The notes below the pieces were generated by a model. It had not been told where the DNA came from. It worked only from the letters and a program-made list of their open reading frames with translations, and did no database searches. From contig NC_135505.1 of the NCBI RefSeq assembly GCF_052857255.1, positions 45,214,520-45,278,519 of the forward strand: a stretch of DNA of 64,000 bases, given 5' to 3'. Within the stretch, counting starts at the first letter, position 1, and every line of letters begins with the position of its first letter. The position numbers and the translations under genes are program-made. This document shows positions 1 through 12,022 of the stretch, one piece after another. This DNA is from Amblyomma americanum. Its lineage: Eukaryota; Arthropoda; Arachnida; Ixodida; Ixodidae.

Positions 1-1449
1 AGTCCACATATCTACGACATGAGAAAGAGACTAGTTTTGATTGTCCACGTCATCTCCTTCCTCGGGGGAAGGTCATGAAGCGCATCAGTGCGCTCGATGC
101 TACAACTGTACCGTTCCCTATTTCTGGGCTACATGCAGTACAGTCTTCCGATATTCAGTTCCATTAGAGAGACAAATATCAAGACTCTTCAAAGTGTGCA
201 AGCGCAAGCTCTCCGTATCTGCCTTGGACTGCCTAAATGTGCATCAACAGCAGCAACTGTTCCTGTCGTCCGGGAACATCCTGTTACTACATACATTGAT
301 GTTGACAGCATGAGAACGCAAATTCGCCACCTCACACAGGTTCCCTGTCATCACCTTGCAACACTCCCAATAATTAGGCCGCGTACTGCATTCGCCAATG
401 TCATTGAAGCCCATCGCGTATATCTTCCATCGGAGTTCACCCCCGCTTCAAGACCGGGCTCACCCTTATGGAGTCTTCATGAACCTCGGGTTCACCTCTA
501 TATTCCTGGCATTACGAAGAAAGCTGGTGTACCACTGCTCGCTCTCAAACAAATGACATTAAATCACCTGTATTCTTACCACAGTCACTGCATACATGTT
601 TACACAGATGGATCAGTTCACTCGACCAGTTCTGCGGGGTCGGTGGTGATACCGGCCAGATCCATCTTCATGAAAGTGAAGACGACCTATCCAACATCTT
701 CAACTGGTGTGGAACTCGCAGCCTTACGGGCTGCGGTAGAGTTCATCAGTCAAGAACCTCCACATGACTGGACGGTTTTCACGGACTCTAAAGCAGCCGT
801 TCAAGCCCGGCAAGCTGCGCTACGCCACGGGTCGCAGGAACAACTTGTTGATGTGATCCGTCTACTGTACCACGGCACCATATCCAAAGGTCATGACAAC
901 TTTTTTTAATGGGTGCCAGGACACTGTGGTATTAACGGTAATCGCCAGGCCGATGCGGCTGCGCGTTCTGCTCACAACGACGGACTTCCACTGAAGATCC
1001 CAATATCAAGACGTGACGCTGCGTGTGGGCTTCGCCCTTTGGCACTGGAGCTCACACTTTCAGCGTGGAACACGGGAGAGTTTTGCAACCTACGCCTCAA
1101 AGCACTGGACCCTGGACAGCGCCTTCGAATTCCACGTAACTTATCACGTCACGAAGCCACGTTGTTATGCCGTTTATGGACCGGTGTTGCTTTTACCAAC
1201 CACTATGCTCTCCGGATGGGGATGGCCGACAGTCCTGCCTGTGAAAGCTGTGGTTGTGAAGAGACCATCGCTCATCTTTTCTGTGAGTGCCCTGCATTTG
1301 CGAGTGCAAGACATACACTGTGTTGTGCCCTGGACCGCCTTGATCCTCGTCCATTAACAGAGCAAAAGATCCTCAGTACATGGCCACCGCAGTCGACAAC
1401 CCTCACGGCATACATGGCGCTCTTTCCTACTTCAGTGCGACTGAATTGA
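1..1449 (+). pseudogene. 3' end of LINE ORF2: RT tail, RNase H, C-terminal Cys/His motif
   Basis: This is the end of a non-LTR retrotransposon polyprotein that enters from the left edge of the window. The frame beginning at 88 carries an RNase H domain with YTDGS (near 600), a central glutamate (VELAALRAA), TDSK (near 783) and, after a stop, PGHCG and GNRQADAAA (913-965). A C2HC-like motif of the type seen at the end of many RNase H LINEs follows (CESCGCEET with HLFCECP, near 1230-1290). A single in-frame TAA at 907-909 interrupts RNase H just before the conserved tryptophan of WVPGH. The downstream part stays in the same frame and ends at 1447-1449. RNase H-bearing LINEs include the I and R1-like clades; I cannot choose the clade. 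The copy is probably inactive. Confidence 0.85.
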
Positions 1450-1574
1450 GTGACAGATTGTGACAGCGTTGTGAGTTTCTGTTAAGCCTTTTTCCCCTTC
1501 GTTCTTCCTCCTTTTAGTCCCCTAATTCCTCTTCCCCAGTGCAGGGTAGCCAACCGGAACCCCTTTCTAGTTAA

Positions 1575-2464
<890 letters not shown>

Positions 2465-3766
2465 TGTAACGTGAGACCTACCATTCGGTGCTGCAGACAA
2501 TAACTGAAACTGCGTAAAAAAATCAGGCTCAACAGACATAAAATGGGCTTCGTTGATGAGGTAATGTGTGGCGTTCTCTTATCGCGGCGTTAAACAATGA
2601 AACTGAAACAACTTCCACCACTAGCAGCTTTAATGGAGGAAAAATTTTAAATTATTATGAAGGCAGTGTGCGGGAATGGAATAGCGATGTTTCATTCCAT
2701 AATAAGAAATTAAGGCGTGGATGCGGCGTGTATAAAAAGGTTCGGCAGTGAAGCATTGCTCCTAATTCAAGTCACCGCCAAGAGTGTTTCGCTGTGTGAC
2801 TTCCAATGGTCGCTAAGTTTGCGCAGCGGTCGCAGTTTTAATACGTATAACCTATGTGTTACATACGAATCACTTAACTCCTTCAAAACAAATTTCTGTG
2901 CGGAGTAAGATATTCGAGCAAATGAAACAGTCTGCGCCCTACATAGGAAATCTCCGACTCTTTTTTACAATTTTGAAGCATTATTTCTTCTACGAATTTC
3001 TCTGCGTAGAATATTCTTTATTTTAAGCAAAAAAACGCATGAAAGTGGGCGAAGACAATTGCCACAAGCAAGTAGCCCTTGTGTAACACGCCTATGGGAC
3101 TTGCGCTTCAGAAGTATATAGTGCTGCTAGTAGCGCATGAGCAATGGACCATTGAGTCATTGAACCAAATAAAAAATAAAATCTGAAAAAAATTTCCCTG
3201 ATATGGGTGCTGAAAACAAGCGGCGTCCGGCGCAGCCACTGAGCCAAGAAAACTACTGGCAGACAACCGCGTCTGCACAACACTAGCACAGCGGCATTTC
3301 GTAGTCTGCTGATAGTGTTATTCGGTCGCTAGGTTTGGTTAGTACTTTAATTAACATAAAAGGTATGGAACCTTTCCAGATCTCGATTTTTCAGTTTAAA
3401 CCCTAGAATATCTGCAGTGCGCTATCAATATGTGTTTTCTTATCTTGGTTACGTATTTCCAACGTTTTTGTCCTGCTTAGCATCGTAGGTTTAAACTGCG
3501 GCATCCATATGTCAAGTTTTTCGCTTAGTTTGAACTTCCGCATAAAAACTGATATAGTCTTAAGTTGGTCGGTAAGGAACTCACCTCGCATCGTTTACAG
3601 ATGTTCTGCACGGAAGACACATCAGAAGACAGCCAAGAAAGAAAAAACTGAGCAATAAAATAGTCAAACGATGAAACCAAGTACATGCACTTACACCTTG
3701 AGTGCACGAAGAAAGGGCGCTGCTCATTGAAAGTAAATAATTCATTCAGAATGCAAAAATAAAAAT
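2465..3766. other. No recognised gene; weak tRNA-like patch
   Basis: Only short ORFs are open here (63-65 codons at 2717-2908 and on the minus strand at 3289-3092) and none has a recognisable domain. On the minus strand near 3250-3230 there is a box A-like run (TGGCTCAGTGG) followed by CGGACGCC. It could be the head of a decayed tRNA-derived SINE, but I cannot find a matching box B. Confidence 0.5.
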
Positions 3767-4068
3767 TAAGTTCGTTTTTTCGGAAAGGGAATGGTGCAAT
3801 AATTGTCTGAGATATATCGGTGTGCTCCCAAACCGAGCCGTAAGTGTAGAGAGGAAGGTGGGAGTGAAAGAAGAGAAAGAGGCCCCGTAGTGGCGGTCTC
3901 CGGCATAATTTTGACCACCTGGGGATCTTTACCGTAAGCTGCCATCGCACAGCACACGGGCGCTTTTGCGTTTCACCTCCACCGAAACGCGGCCGCTGCA
4001 GTCGGGACTGAACTCAGGTACTCCGGCTCAGTAGTCGGACGCCGTAACGACTGAGCCACCACGGCAGG
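3767..4068 (-). mobile_element. Ruka-type tRNA-derived SINE (minus strand)
   Basis: Read on the minus strand from 4068, this starts with a tRNA-like head containing the box A pattern GGTGGCTCAG (near 4058-4049). The diagnostic SINE body follows: CGCCCGTGTGCTGTGCGAT (near 3960), AAAGATCCCCAGGTGGTC (near 3930) and the pyrimidine-rich tail segment. The same body occurs at 9586-9894, 24845-25028 and 44213-44536, so this is an interspersed family. The layout matches the tRNA-derived tick SINE described as Ruka. This copy is diverged and I could not fix target-site duplications. Confidence 0.85.
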
Positions 4069-7000
4069 GTAAAGAAAAGCAATTACAACAATAAGAGCTA
4101 ATTCTGCGCGAATAAAACAGGAGAGGAGAGATTCACATGAAGATGGCATCATGAGTGCAGAGCTATTCGAACCAGCTAAGCTCAAAAGTGTTCTAGTTCA
4201 AGAAGCTCGAGAACTTGGGTACAGATTGGAGCACAAGTGCTGGGGCGCGTGGGCATCGCCAGTCGTGGCTTGTTCGTAGCGGATAGACAGAAGAAGCGCC
4301 TAAGCGTCTACACCGCCTTTCGGATATCTTGGTTAAAAAAGTGGCAATGACACCCTGTATGGCGACTATACCAAATCAGCGGCCTTATCTCACAATCACG
4401 TATATCAACGCTGTCTGGTTCTAGACATCTTTAAGTTTAATTCAAAGATAAGAGTATTTGTTCATGCATTGCAGACAGTTGCACAAACGCTGTGCTTATT
4501 CCCAGCTCGCTGGCACACATCATAGAATCGCATGTTCTACCTTCTGCTATAAGATAAAGCAGCATGGGCACGAAAGATGTGGATAAGAATCTCATATTTT
4601 CTTAATGTTTTGTCTTCCAAGGTTGCGAAAACATTTCACTGAGAGGTCAGTGCATGTTCAAAGCGGGATAGCGGTTATGGTCGCGGGCTTTATTTTTACG
4701 CTGGAGAAGGTATTGAATAGATTGGCAGCAGGAACGGAGAGGTTTCCTTTAACATTTTTAGTGTGCCCAGGTTTCCAGTACATGGTCAATCGTAACAAAA
4801 TTCAAAGCACTAATCGCTTAAATTTGCTACATTTTGACTCATTACGTGTACTTATAAATATTATTCAAAACTAGCGTTCAACCTGTTCTTTAGACAGGAA
4901 CCATTCGTCACGAGGATGCATTAATGCGAGAAAAAAAAAACGCTAGGAAACAGGATGCGTAATCTGTAAATACCGCAGTTTGCGGCTCTCTACTTCCGTC
5001 ACGCGCCATACAGTCAAAGGCATTGTTGTTTAATGAAGAACACACGCCTTTGGCCTCCGATGAGTTTGATGGATACGCGTCGGGGACAAAACAGGCTTTT
5101 CCCAAATAGATCTATCGTTTCTGGCGCCACAACAAAAGAAAACAAATCCCTTCATGCAAAGAACGTGCCCCCTTAATATCCTGCCTGAGGTTCGTTTCAA
5201 GAAGGAAGGGGGGGGGGGGGGAATTTACCCACCGGGAAAACCGGGGTATCTGTGAACATGCCGATGGAGAATAGATGGCTGTTTCCGGGCCTTCTTGTGA
5301 CTCGTATTTCTTACTTTTGGTGCCGCTTGTCAGTGCATAAACTCGCAGATATCTTCGAGAGTGCATGCGTCCTGAGCTCCGCTTAACAGTCGGAACCTCA
5401 ACACATCTTGCTACTGTTGCTGATGGTCTGTAGGCTGGCAGCAGTCAATGTCGCAGCGAATCAACCAAGCCGTAGTCACTGTCTGTCCTTCGAGGCATGC
5501 CTGACGAGCTATACAGCATTCTTAGTTTAATCCGACGGCTGTTGTGTTGCACAGGTGCTCCGTTCCGCCTAATGAGCTATGATTCCCGCCAACCGCGGCG
5601 AGTGCGACATGTGACTACAATTTGCGGCGTTGTGTGCGGCACGCGTGATTGTGTGCCCCCAGAACAACGCGTATGATTTTAAAAATATTTACATTTCGCC
5701 GGAACAAAATACTTGGAAGAATACCACCGAAGAAAAAACAAACGCCCAATGCTGCCAGGTGAGACAGAGAGCACATGACTTTATGAAAGGCAAAATTAAG
5801 GCATAAAATGTTCTCTCCTTCCAAGCAGAGGAAGTGCTTACTGGTCGCCGGGAGCTGCCAAGGCCGCCCACGCCCGTTACTAGGAAGCATGGGGTTCGTG
5901 TACTCTGAGGAATAGATGACGGGGGCGATGGACAAGGTATGTCCCGGGTGTGCCTAAGAGCAGAAGTGAATTTCAGCCCACGGGATCAGATTGGAGGCGG
6001 TATAGGGAACGTCTGGCTGGGGTAATAAGTGTGCTAATCTGTTTGGCTAGCAACCCATGGGTCTGCGAGGTGATAAGTTGAGGGTGTGGTTGACGTAACT
6101 TCTGCATGGAATGTCGGAGTCGGGCATAATATTTTTCGAGGGCCTACCTCACCTGGACCACCTTTGAATTGGCGCAAAAAAAGAAACAATTTCGCTGTGC
6201 GTTCAAACGCCGAAGCACTATATGGTTCATCAGCAAGGAAACCGGAAGTCATTTTGAGCAGCAGTGCTCCCAGCCCATCCCCCCATGACGTCACCATCAT
6301 CTTGCACAACGTCAGCAGTAGACCATAAGCTAGTTGCGTCTACAGCAAAGAAAAGTAAAATTTATTACTAAAGAGGGAGAATAAAACGAAGGGCCTTAAG
6401 ATTTAAGGGTGGACACACAAGCAATAGGTCTAAAATGCTTTTTCAACAATTTATCAATTATCGCGGTGCTATGTTTCACGTGCATGACCTGTGGGCAAAC
6501 ATTACGAAAACACATGCTAATCAGCACGATAGATAACACGGCACACGTATGCAACCACGCAGGAGAAAATAGGTAATCGAGACAATGTAACTATCATAAC
6601 ACTACACACCTAAGCCACGAAGCACTTGAAGAAAGGCAGTGAAGATCAGAGCACTAAGAGTGATACGACTCCAATTCGGATTCGGTCCGTACATACAGTT
6701 TTTTTTGGTAAAAAGTTATTTTACTGAAGTGAACGTCTACAGAAAGAACAGATTCACAATGTTGGCCAATCAAGCGCGTTTTCGAAATAATGTGTAATCC
6801 AAATCGAATGAACTTGTCCCACGGTTCAAAAACAAATGGCGAATGCAGTGAGATATTCCACAGAATGTGGTATCAAATTAATTCGTTTTTTTAATCTGAT
6901 ATTTGCTGCTATCTCAGAAGTTTTGCCTATTCGCAATTGAAAAATGCTGAATCTTTTCGGGAGCATCCCATAGGCGGCAATTTACCGTAGATACAAAAAT

Positions 7001-8160
7001 ACCAATTTTCTCTAAACATGCTTTAACGGATTTTGTCTCGGAGTGTAACCTATGGAAACATGAGTGTACATGCTGAGAGGGGAATTTTAAGTACTCTTAT
7101 GAGTACGTCATGTGCCAGTGAACAATAAAGTGCATAGTGTAGCATATCGGCGTAAGGATGAGTATGCAGGTTAAATGCTACAACATAGTTTAATGATAAT
7201 CATGACTTTTATTTGCCATCACACATTCAGATGTGAGGGCGGAGGGAAAAAGCTGCTCGCATGCAGCTTGTCCAGCCCACAGCCCTACTTTTATTTTTTA
7301 TTTTGGCAGCAGTGGCATAAATGCATATCAAAAATAATCACAAGTTGGCACAGTAGGAGAAATTAAATTTCGGAATATTGTTCAAATCTTTATCAAAAGG
7401 AAATTCCAGTTACAATTCAAACCACAGAATAAGATGAAACCACCGAATACTAACGTAAGCAAATTTACACAATATATAAAACGCGGAGGTTCTGGTAAGA
7501 ACATGAAAGTAAATAAAAGGCATTTATTTTGTAGGCGTTCAATATGAAGGGTAACGTGTAGGGTTGGCGCGCTTGCTCTCTGTTCAGACGAGAAGTAAGG
7601 ACTATCCAACTTTGTGTATACCAAGTAAGATATAGTGGCTAATTCGTACGCAAAATTAAGAGAGTTTGTAAACTAGTCACGTTTTATCTTAACTTTATTT
7701 TGATGGTCACACTAAGTCGGTATTTATATAAGCTGCATATCCTAATTATCTTGGCATAATGAAAACGTTCTGCAGTGTGGGATCAGTATGATGCGTTATA
7801 AACATGGCGAACTTATTTTATGCCAAAAATGAATACGTTTTATGGCAGATGGCGCTGATATTTTCCACACTAGTTGCAAGTAGTTGAGCTGCGAGTAAAA
7901 AAGTGCGTTATATAAGAGCAAGTTAGTTCTCATTTATAGCAGATATTTTAATCGGCCTACCAGGACGGTGATTTGAGCGTTGTTGTCAGATAGTTTGTGT
8001 GATCGTTCCTAGACATATGGTAAAGAGAAAATTACGCCACGACATTTGAAACTCTCCAAAATTTCTACGCTAGAGGTATTTAGTACTATGAGAAGACGCG
8101 GCAGGATAATTTTGTTTACCGACCGGAAAATCACTCCATAAGTTTTCTGTCCATTTATAG
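4069..8160. other. Intergenic; no supported gene in about 4 kb
   Basis: The longest open frames are about 90-106 codons on the minus strand (5935-5615 and 6309-6034). They show no catalytic motif, signal peptide or membrane pattern that I recognise. A poly-G run lies near 5209-5221. The block is A+T-rich like the rest of the window. Old, unrecognisable repeat remnants are likely. Confidence 0.5.
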
Positions 8161-8162
8161 GC

Positions 8163-8767
8163 ATGAAATTAATTGTTGTCCTAAGCGCTGCCATTTTATC
8201 GTTTGCGCTTTGCCTACCTGTTCCAACAAACACTGTTGCGCTTTGCCTACCTGTTCCTAAAGACCGGCCGCCGAGAGAAAGAGCCAAAGGCATTGTCTAC
8301 CAAATACCATGCGCCGACTGCGACGCAAGCTGCATCGGCGAAACGAAAAATTTCAAGGAAAGAATTCGGCAACATAAGAACGACGTCCGCAAATTCGCAA
8401 GAGAGCGAAACAAACCTCGGAACCGAAACAAATTACCACAAGAGGCTCCTTCTGGAATCCTGGCATATCCAAACCACCCCGAACAATATCAGCCGCACAA
8501 AAGGAAACCTGCCCCCAGTATATGCCCAGGGACTTCCCTCTTCAACGCAACGAAAAAAGTCGCCACTCAGCACCTGCCTGCAGTGCGCCAGCGTGACTAA
8601 CAGCCTAAACCCCCCTCCACCTTCCCCGCGCCTTTCGCGACACCGCTGTCGTTCTTTTCATCCCCCCCCCCCTCCCCTCCATACATAAAAGACGCTAGCT
8701 ACTGCCCTCAGTCACCCCTGATGAAGGAGCCGAGTCGGCTTCGAAACGTTCGGCTTAAGTTAACATT
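8163..8767 (+). mobile_element. Penelope-like element 3' fragment with GIY-YIG remnant
   Basis: The frame at 8163-8600 contains GIVYQIPC..C followed by a CIGETKNFKERIRQHK run (about 8280-8390). This is the start of a GIY-YIG endonuclease domain with the CCHH-like cysteines typical of Penelope-like elements (PLEs). The next part of the domain is in the +1 frame (LLLESWHIQTTPNN, near 8445-8490), so a frameshift separates them. No reverse transcriptase precedes it, so the copy is 5' truncated. Its first codons cover a duplicated 22-bp unit (8203-8224 and 8236-8257), probably junction filler. The fragment ends with a hammerhead-like motif near 8718-8747 and abuts a minus-strand LINE, into which it may have inserted. 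Confidence 0.8.
8718..8747 (+). ncRNA. Hammerhead ribozyme-like core in PLE tail
   Basis: The strand reads CTGATGA (8718-8724), then a 6-bp stem (8726-8731 with 8737-8742, one G-U pair, 5-nt loop), then GAAAC (8743-8747). This is the conserved order of a hammerhead core, and hammerhead motifs are known in Penelope-like elements. Two points weaken the call. There is an extra A between CTGATGA and stem II, and stems I and III are short or unclear; a GTT that could be the cleavage triplet lies near 8759. Whether the RNA cleaves cannot be told from sequence alone. Confidence 0.5.
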
Positions 8768-9574
8768 TTTGGTTGGAGATGTGCAGTTTATTATAAGTAA
8801 TCAGTTCGTATTTGTAAATGAATTTCGGTAAACGTTTGTGCAGCAGCTTTTCTAAAACCTTCAAGAAGACATGTAGGCTGGCCACTGGCCTATAGTTAGG
8901 GAGGTCATTTCGGTCGCCTTTTTTGTATGTTACGGTTACTCTTGCTATCTGCATTTGGACCTGAAAGACTGCTGCCATTATACATGCATTAACGATGTTG
9001 CCAAGACCTGTAGCTATGAAGTCGGCTACGTATTTAACTGGTCGCACCTGGAGGTCATCAATATCTTGGTATGTACGGTTCTTTAGGTCCTGGGCAGTTG
9101 CAGGTTGCAGAAACAAAGAGTCCCTGTTAGGATTAGTCATGCATTCTAAAGCGTCGGATGAGCCGCTGTAAGGGGAGCTCCTACAAAATAAATTGGTAAA
9201 TGTATCAGATAAATCATTTGCAGATAATTCTTGGCCACTTAGTTGTAATTTCCAGGGCAAGGCGGGAATCTTGTTATTGTATGGGAGCGTGTTTAGTCAA
9301 GACCATAGTGAATCATGTCTGTCATGATCCATGTTCAGATAGATAAGATGATATTCTATTCTTGCGGATCTCCGTTTTTTGTAAGTTTATTTGTCTGATA
9401 TTTAAAAGTGATTAAATCATCTGCCACGCGTGCACTTAGAAATCGCTGATACAGCTGGTCCCTATTTTTTATTTCATGTTTTAATGCTGTTGTTATCCGT
9501 GGATTCGGTATTTCACTGCCCCTTCGACGAAATTTTAAAGGAAAGTGAGACGAACACAAGTTCTTAAATTGATA

Positions 9575-9585
9575 AAGGAATACAT
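9575..9585. repeat. Left target-site duplication of the SINE
   Basis: AAGGAATACAT occurs here and again at 9895-9905, immediately flanking the SINE. A duplication of this length fits target-primed reverse transcription. Confidence 0.9.
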
Positions 9586-9894
9586 GCCCCGCCACGGTGG
9601 CTCAGTGGTTAGGGCGCTTGACTACTGATCCGGAGTTCTTCGGTTCGAACCGACCGCGGCGGCTGCGTCTTTATCGAGGAAAAACGCTAAGGCGCCCGTG
9701 TGCTGTGCGATGTCAGTGCACGTTAAAAATCCCCAGGTGGTCGAGATTATTCCGGAGCCCTCCACTACGGCACCTCTCTCTTCCTTTCTTCTTTCACTCC
9801 CTCCTTTACCCTTCCCTTACGGCGCGGTTCAGGTGTCCAACGATGTATGAGACAGGTACTGCGCCATATCCTTTCCCCCAAAACCAATTATATT
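9586..9894 (+). mobile_element. Ruka-type SINE with 11-bp target-site duplication
   Basis: The element starts with a tRNA-like head: box A GGTGGCTCAGTGGTTAGGG (from 9596) and box B GGTTCGAACC (near 9642). The shared body follows, with CGCCCGTGTGCTGTGCGAT, CACGTTAAAAATCCCCAGG and a TCTTTC-rich section, and it ends in an A-rich tail near 9890. The 11-bp repeat AAGGAATACAT flanks both ends exactly. It sits inside ORF2 of the minus-strand LINE, so it is younger than that LINE. RNA polymerase III transcription from boxes A and B is the expected expression mode for this SINE class. Confidence 0.95.
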
Positions 9895-9905
9895 AAGGAA
9901 TACAT
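9895..9905. repeat. Right target-site duplication of the SINE
   Basis: This is the second copy of AAGGAATACAT, identical to 9575-9585. Confidence 0.9.
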
Positions 9906-10420
9906 TGTAGCCTTCAGCTGCATCAGGTAACTGGCATTCATTTGTCCAATCAAAATTTAGCTCTTCCTCGCTGAACCTCACGAGCGTAGCATATGTTGTC
10001 TGATGGTACATTTCCTCATTTTTGTTTGCCTGTAGTCGACAGCTCTTGACACAGAGGAGCACAGGCAGGGGGTCGGTGAAATGACATCTCTCACTACAGC
10101 TTTCGCAGTATATGGATGTGTGTTTGAAGTAAAAAGGTCCAAAACAGAACTTGCTTCACTTGTGATTCTAGTAGATGGAGCGTTTACATTGTCGAAACCA
10201 TTTGAAGAGATATCTATGCTAAAATTTCTTGCATTTTGGGTTTTAGCGCATATATCAATTTTGAAGTCTCCACCAGCAATTAGAACAAAATTATTTTCAG
10301 TTTTAAAAGTAAAAAAAAAGATTAATTGAATTCCTTGACCATAGAAACGCTGCTTTTTGGTTGGCGTTAGCAGAAAGTAATGTTCTGTTCGCTTACTGTG
10401 GAAGTACTTCAAAGTCGGTC

Positions 10421-10599
10421 GTCATCACACTATAGCGATCAACTAGCTAACATTCAACATTGTCCTGAACCAATACAGAAACACCGCCTCTCGGGCATCA
10501 GTTCTACTTAGGAAAAATTTTTCGTAATGCTACAGATTGAAATCATCTTGATCATTCGTGCGCCGTGTTTAAGTTAGCCTGATTGCCGGAAATGCTTCG
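10421..10599. other. Junction between two minus-strand LINE copies
   Basis: This short spacer lies between the endonuclease end of one LINE and the 3' end of the next. I see no gene or repeat motif in it. Confidence 0.4.
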
Positions 10600-12010
10600 T
10601 GGGCCAAGCCATCCAAAGTATTTATATCATGTTTGGATAGTTTTGGGAATTGGTAATGTAGAGCACGCGGCTGAGGAATGAGGCATGAATGATGCGACAG
10701 AGGTCGCGTTCCTTCATGCCTCTATAAAGGCTCGAATCTCTGCGGATGAGGTGCGATAACTTGCCTGCAACCTGCTTTCATTTCTTCAGGGTGGCGGTGT
10801 TTTTGCCGTCGTTCTGAATGTGCAGGCCCAATATGCGGACGGTGTCGACCTCCGGTACCGTGTCGCCATTCAGTTCGATAGCAATGGGAGTGCGGTGCTT
10901 CTTATGCTGCATGAGGAGCATTTCTTACTTCTCTGGGGAGCAAGACACTCTAATGCTCCGTGCGTAATTTTGGGTGAGGGTGGCTGCTTTCTTTAAAGTG
11001 CTCTCTATGCCGCCGGCCCTGCCGTGGGTGGTCCACAGTGTGATGTCGTCGGCCTAAAGTGTGTGCTTCAGGTGGCTAACTGTTGGGAATTTACGCGTGA
11101 GGGGGATTAGGGCAGTGTTAAACCGAAAGGAGGAGAGGACGGACCCCTGAGGGGATACGATACTCTGAAGTGTGTAGGAGGAGGAAGAGAGAGGGCTAAA
11201 GTGTACCTCAACCGTGCCGCCAATGAAGAATGTTTTAAGTAGACGTACGTGCGCGCACCCAAATTCAGTGTGGAAAGGGCAGTCATGATTTCCTGATGTG
11301 CTGTGCGCTCAAAAACTTTAGAGAGATTCAAAGCTAAGTTTGCGTTGGTGTGACCAGGCAGAACATGTCGCGTGTGAGTTGCAGGACGGCGTCCTGTGCA
11401 GATATGTAGAGGCAAAATCCAACCGTGTTATACGGGTATAGATTGTTATCCGCCAAATGTCTTGTGAGCCTCGATAACACAATAGGCGCGAGAACCTTGC
11501 CAAGGCATGAAATTGGCAGAACCGGGCGAAGGTTTTGAATTATAGGTGTTTTGTTGAGTTTAGCGATGAATAATAACTTCGCGTGGCGCCAGGGCTGCGG
11601 AAAGATACTCTCCTTCCAGCAATGATTGAAGTACAGCGTAATTTCGGTGATCGATTGGTTACAGAGATAACGGAATATGGAGTTTGTGATTTATTCGCAC
11701 CAGATGCTGAGTTGGTTTGGAGGATCAAGGGGCTGCTCTTACTTCAATCTCCGTGATGTGCGTGTCGAGTGTGAGAGTGGCTGGTCCTCTGTATGCAGAT
11801 CAGGTGTGGGGCCCCTAGAGAGGGGTATATGTTTAGAAGTGTTTTTATGAGGGCATCGGGATCAGCAATGTGTTTGTGTGTGAGGCGTGTCACGTGGTAC
11901 TGTGTTGATTATTTGGTGTTTTGTGGGGTCGATGAGGTGTCAGATGAGTTGCTTTGCCAAATTTTCTATACAGTTTTTGAGCTATGCCGCCACATATATG
12001 TCCCCATCGG

Positions 12011-12022
12011 CAGAGCTTTTCT
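12011..12022. repeat. Left 12-bp target-site duplication of PLE
   Basis: CAGAGCTTTTCT occurs here and at 13725-13736, immediately outside the PLE body. Confidence 0.9.

Larger units (their letters stand above)
8768..10420 (-). mobile_element. Minus-strand LINE (endonuclease and RT), split by a SINE
   Basis: Reading leftward from 10420, the first segment (10412-9906) resembles an AP-type endonuclease: LIAGGDF, then STRITSEASSVLDLFTS. After a SINE insertion the linker (9595-9356) and the start of reverse transcriptase (9260-8760) follow, with VTVTYKKGDRNDLPNYRPV and FLKVLEKLLHKRL, the classic early RT block of Jockey/CR1-like LINEs. The catalytic YxDD block is missing because the copy stops at the PLE fragment near 8767. 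Frames change between segments, so it is a pseudogene. The same LINE type appears on the plus strand at 31860-40447. Confidence 0.8.
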
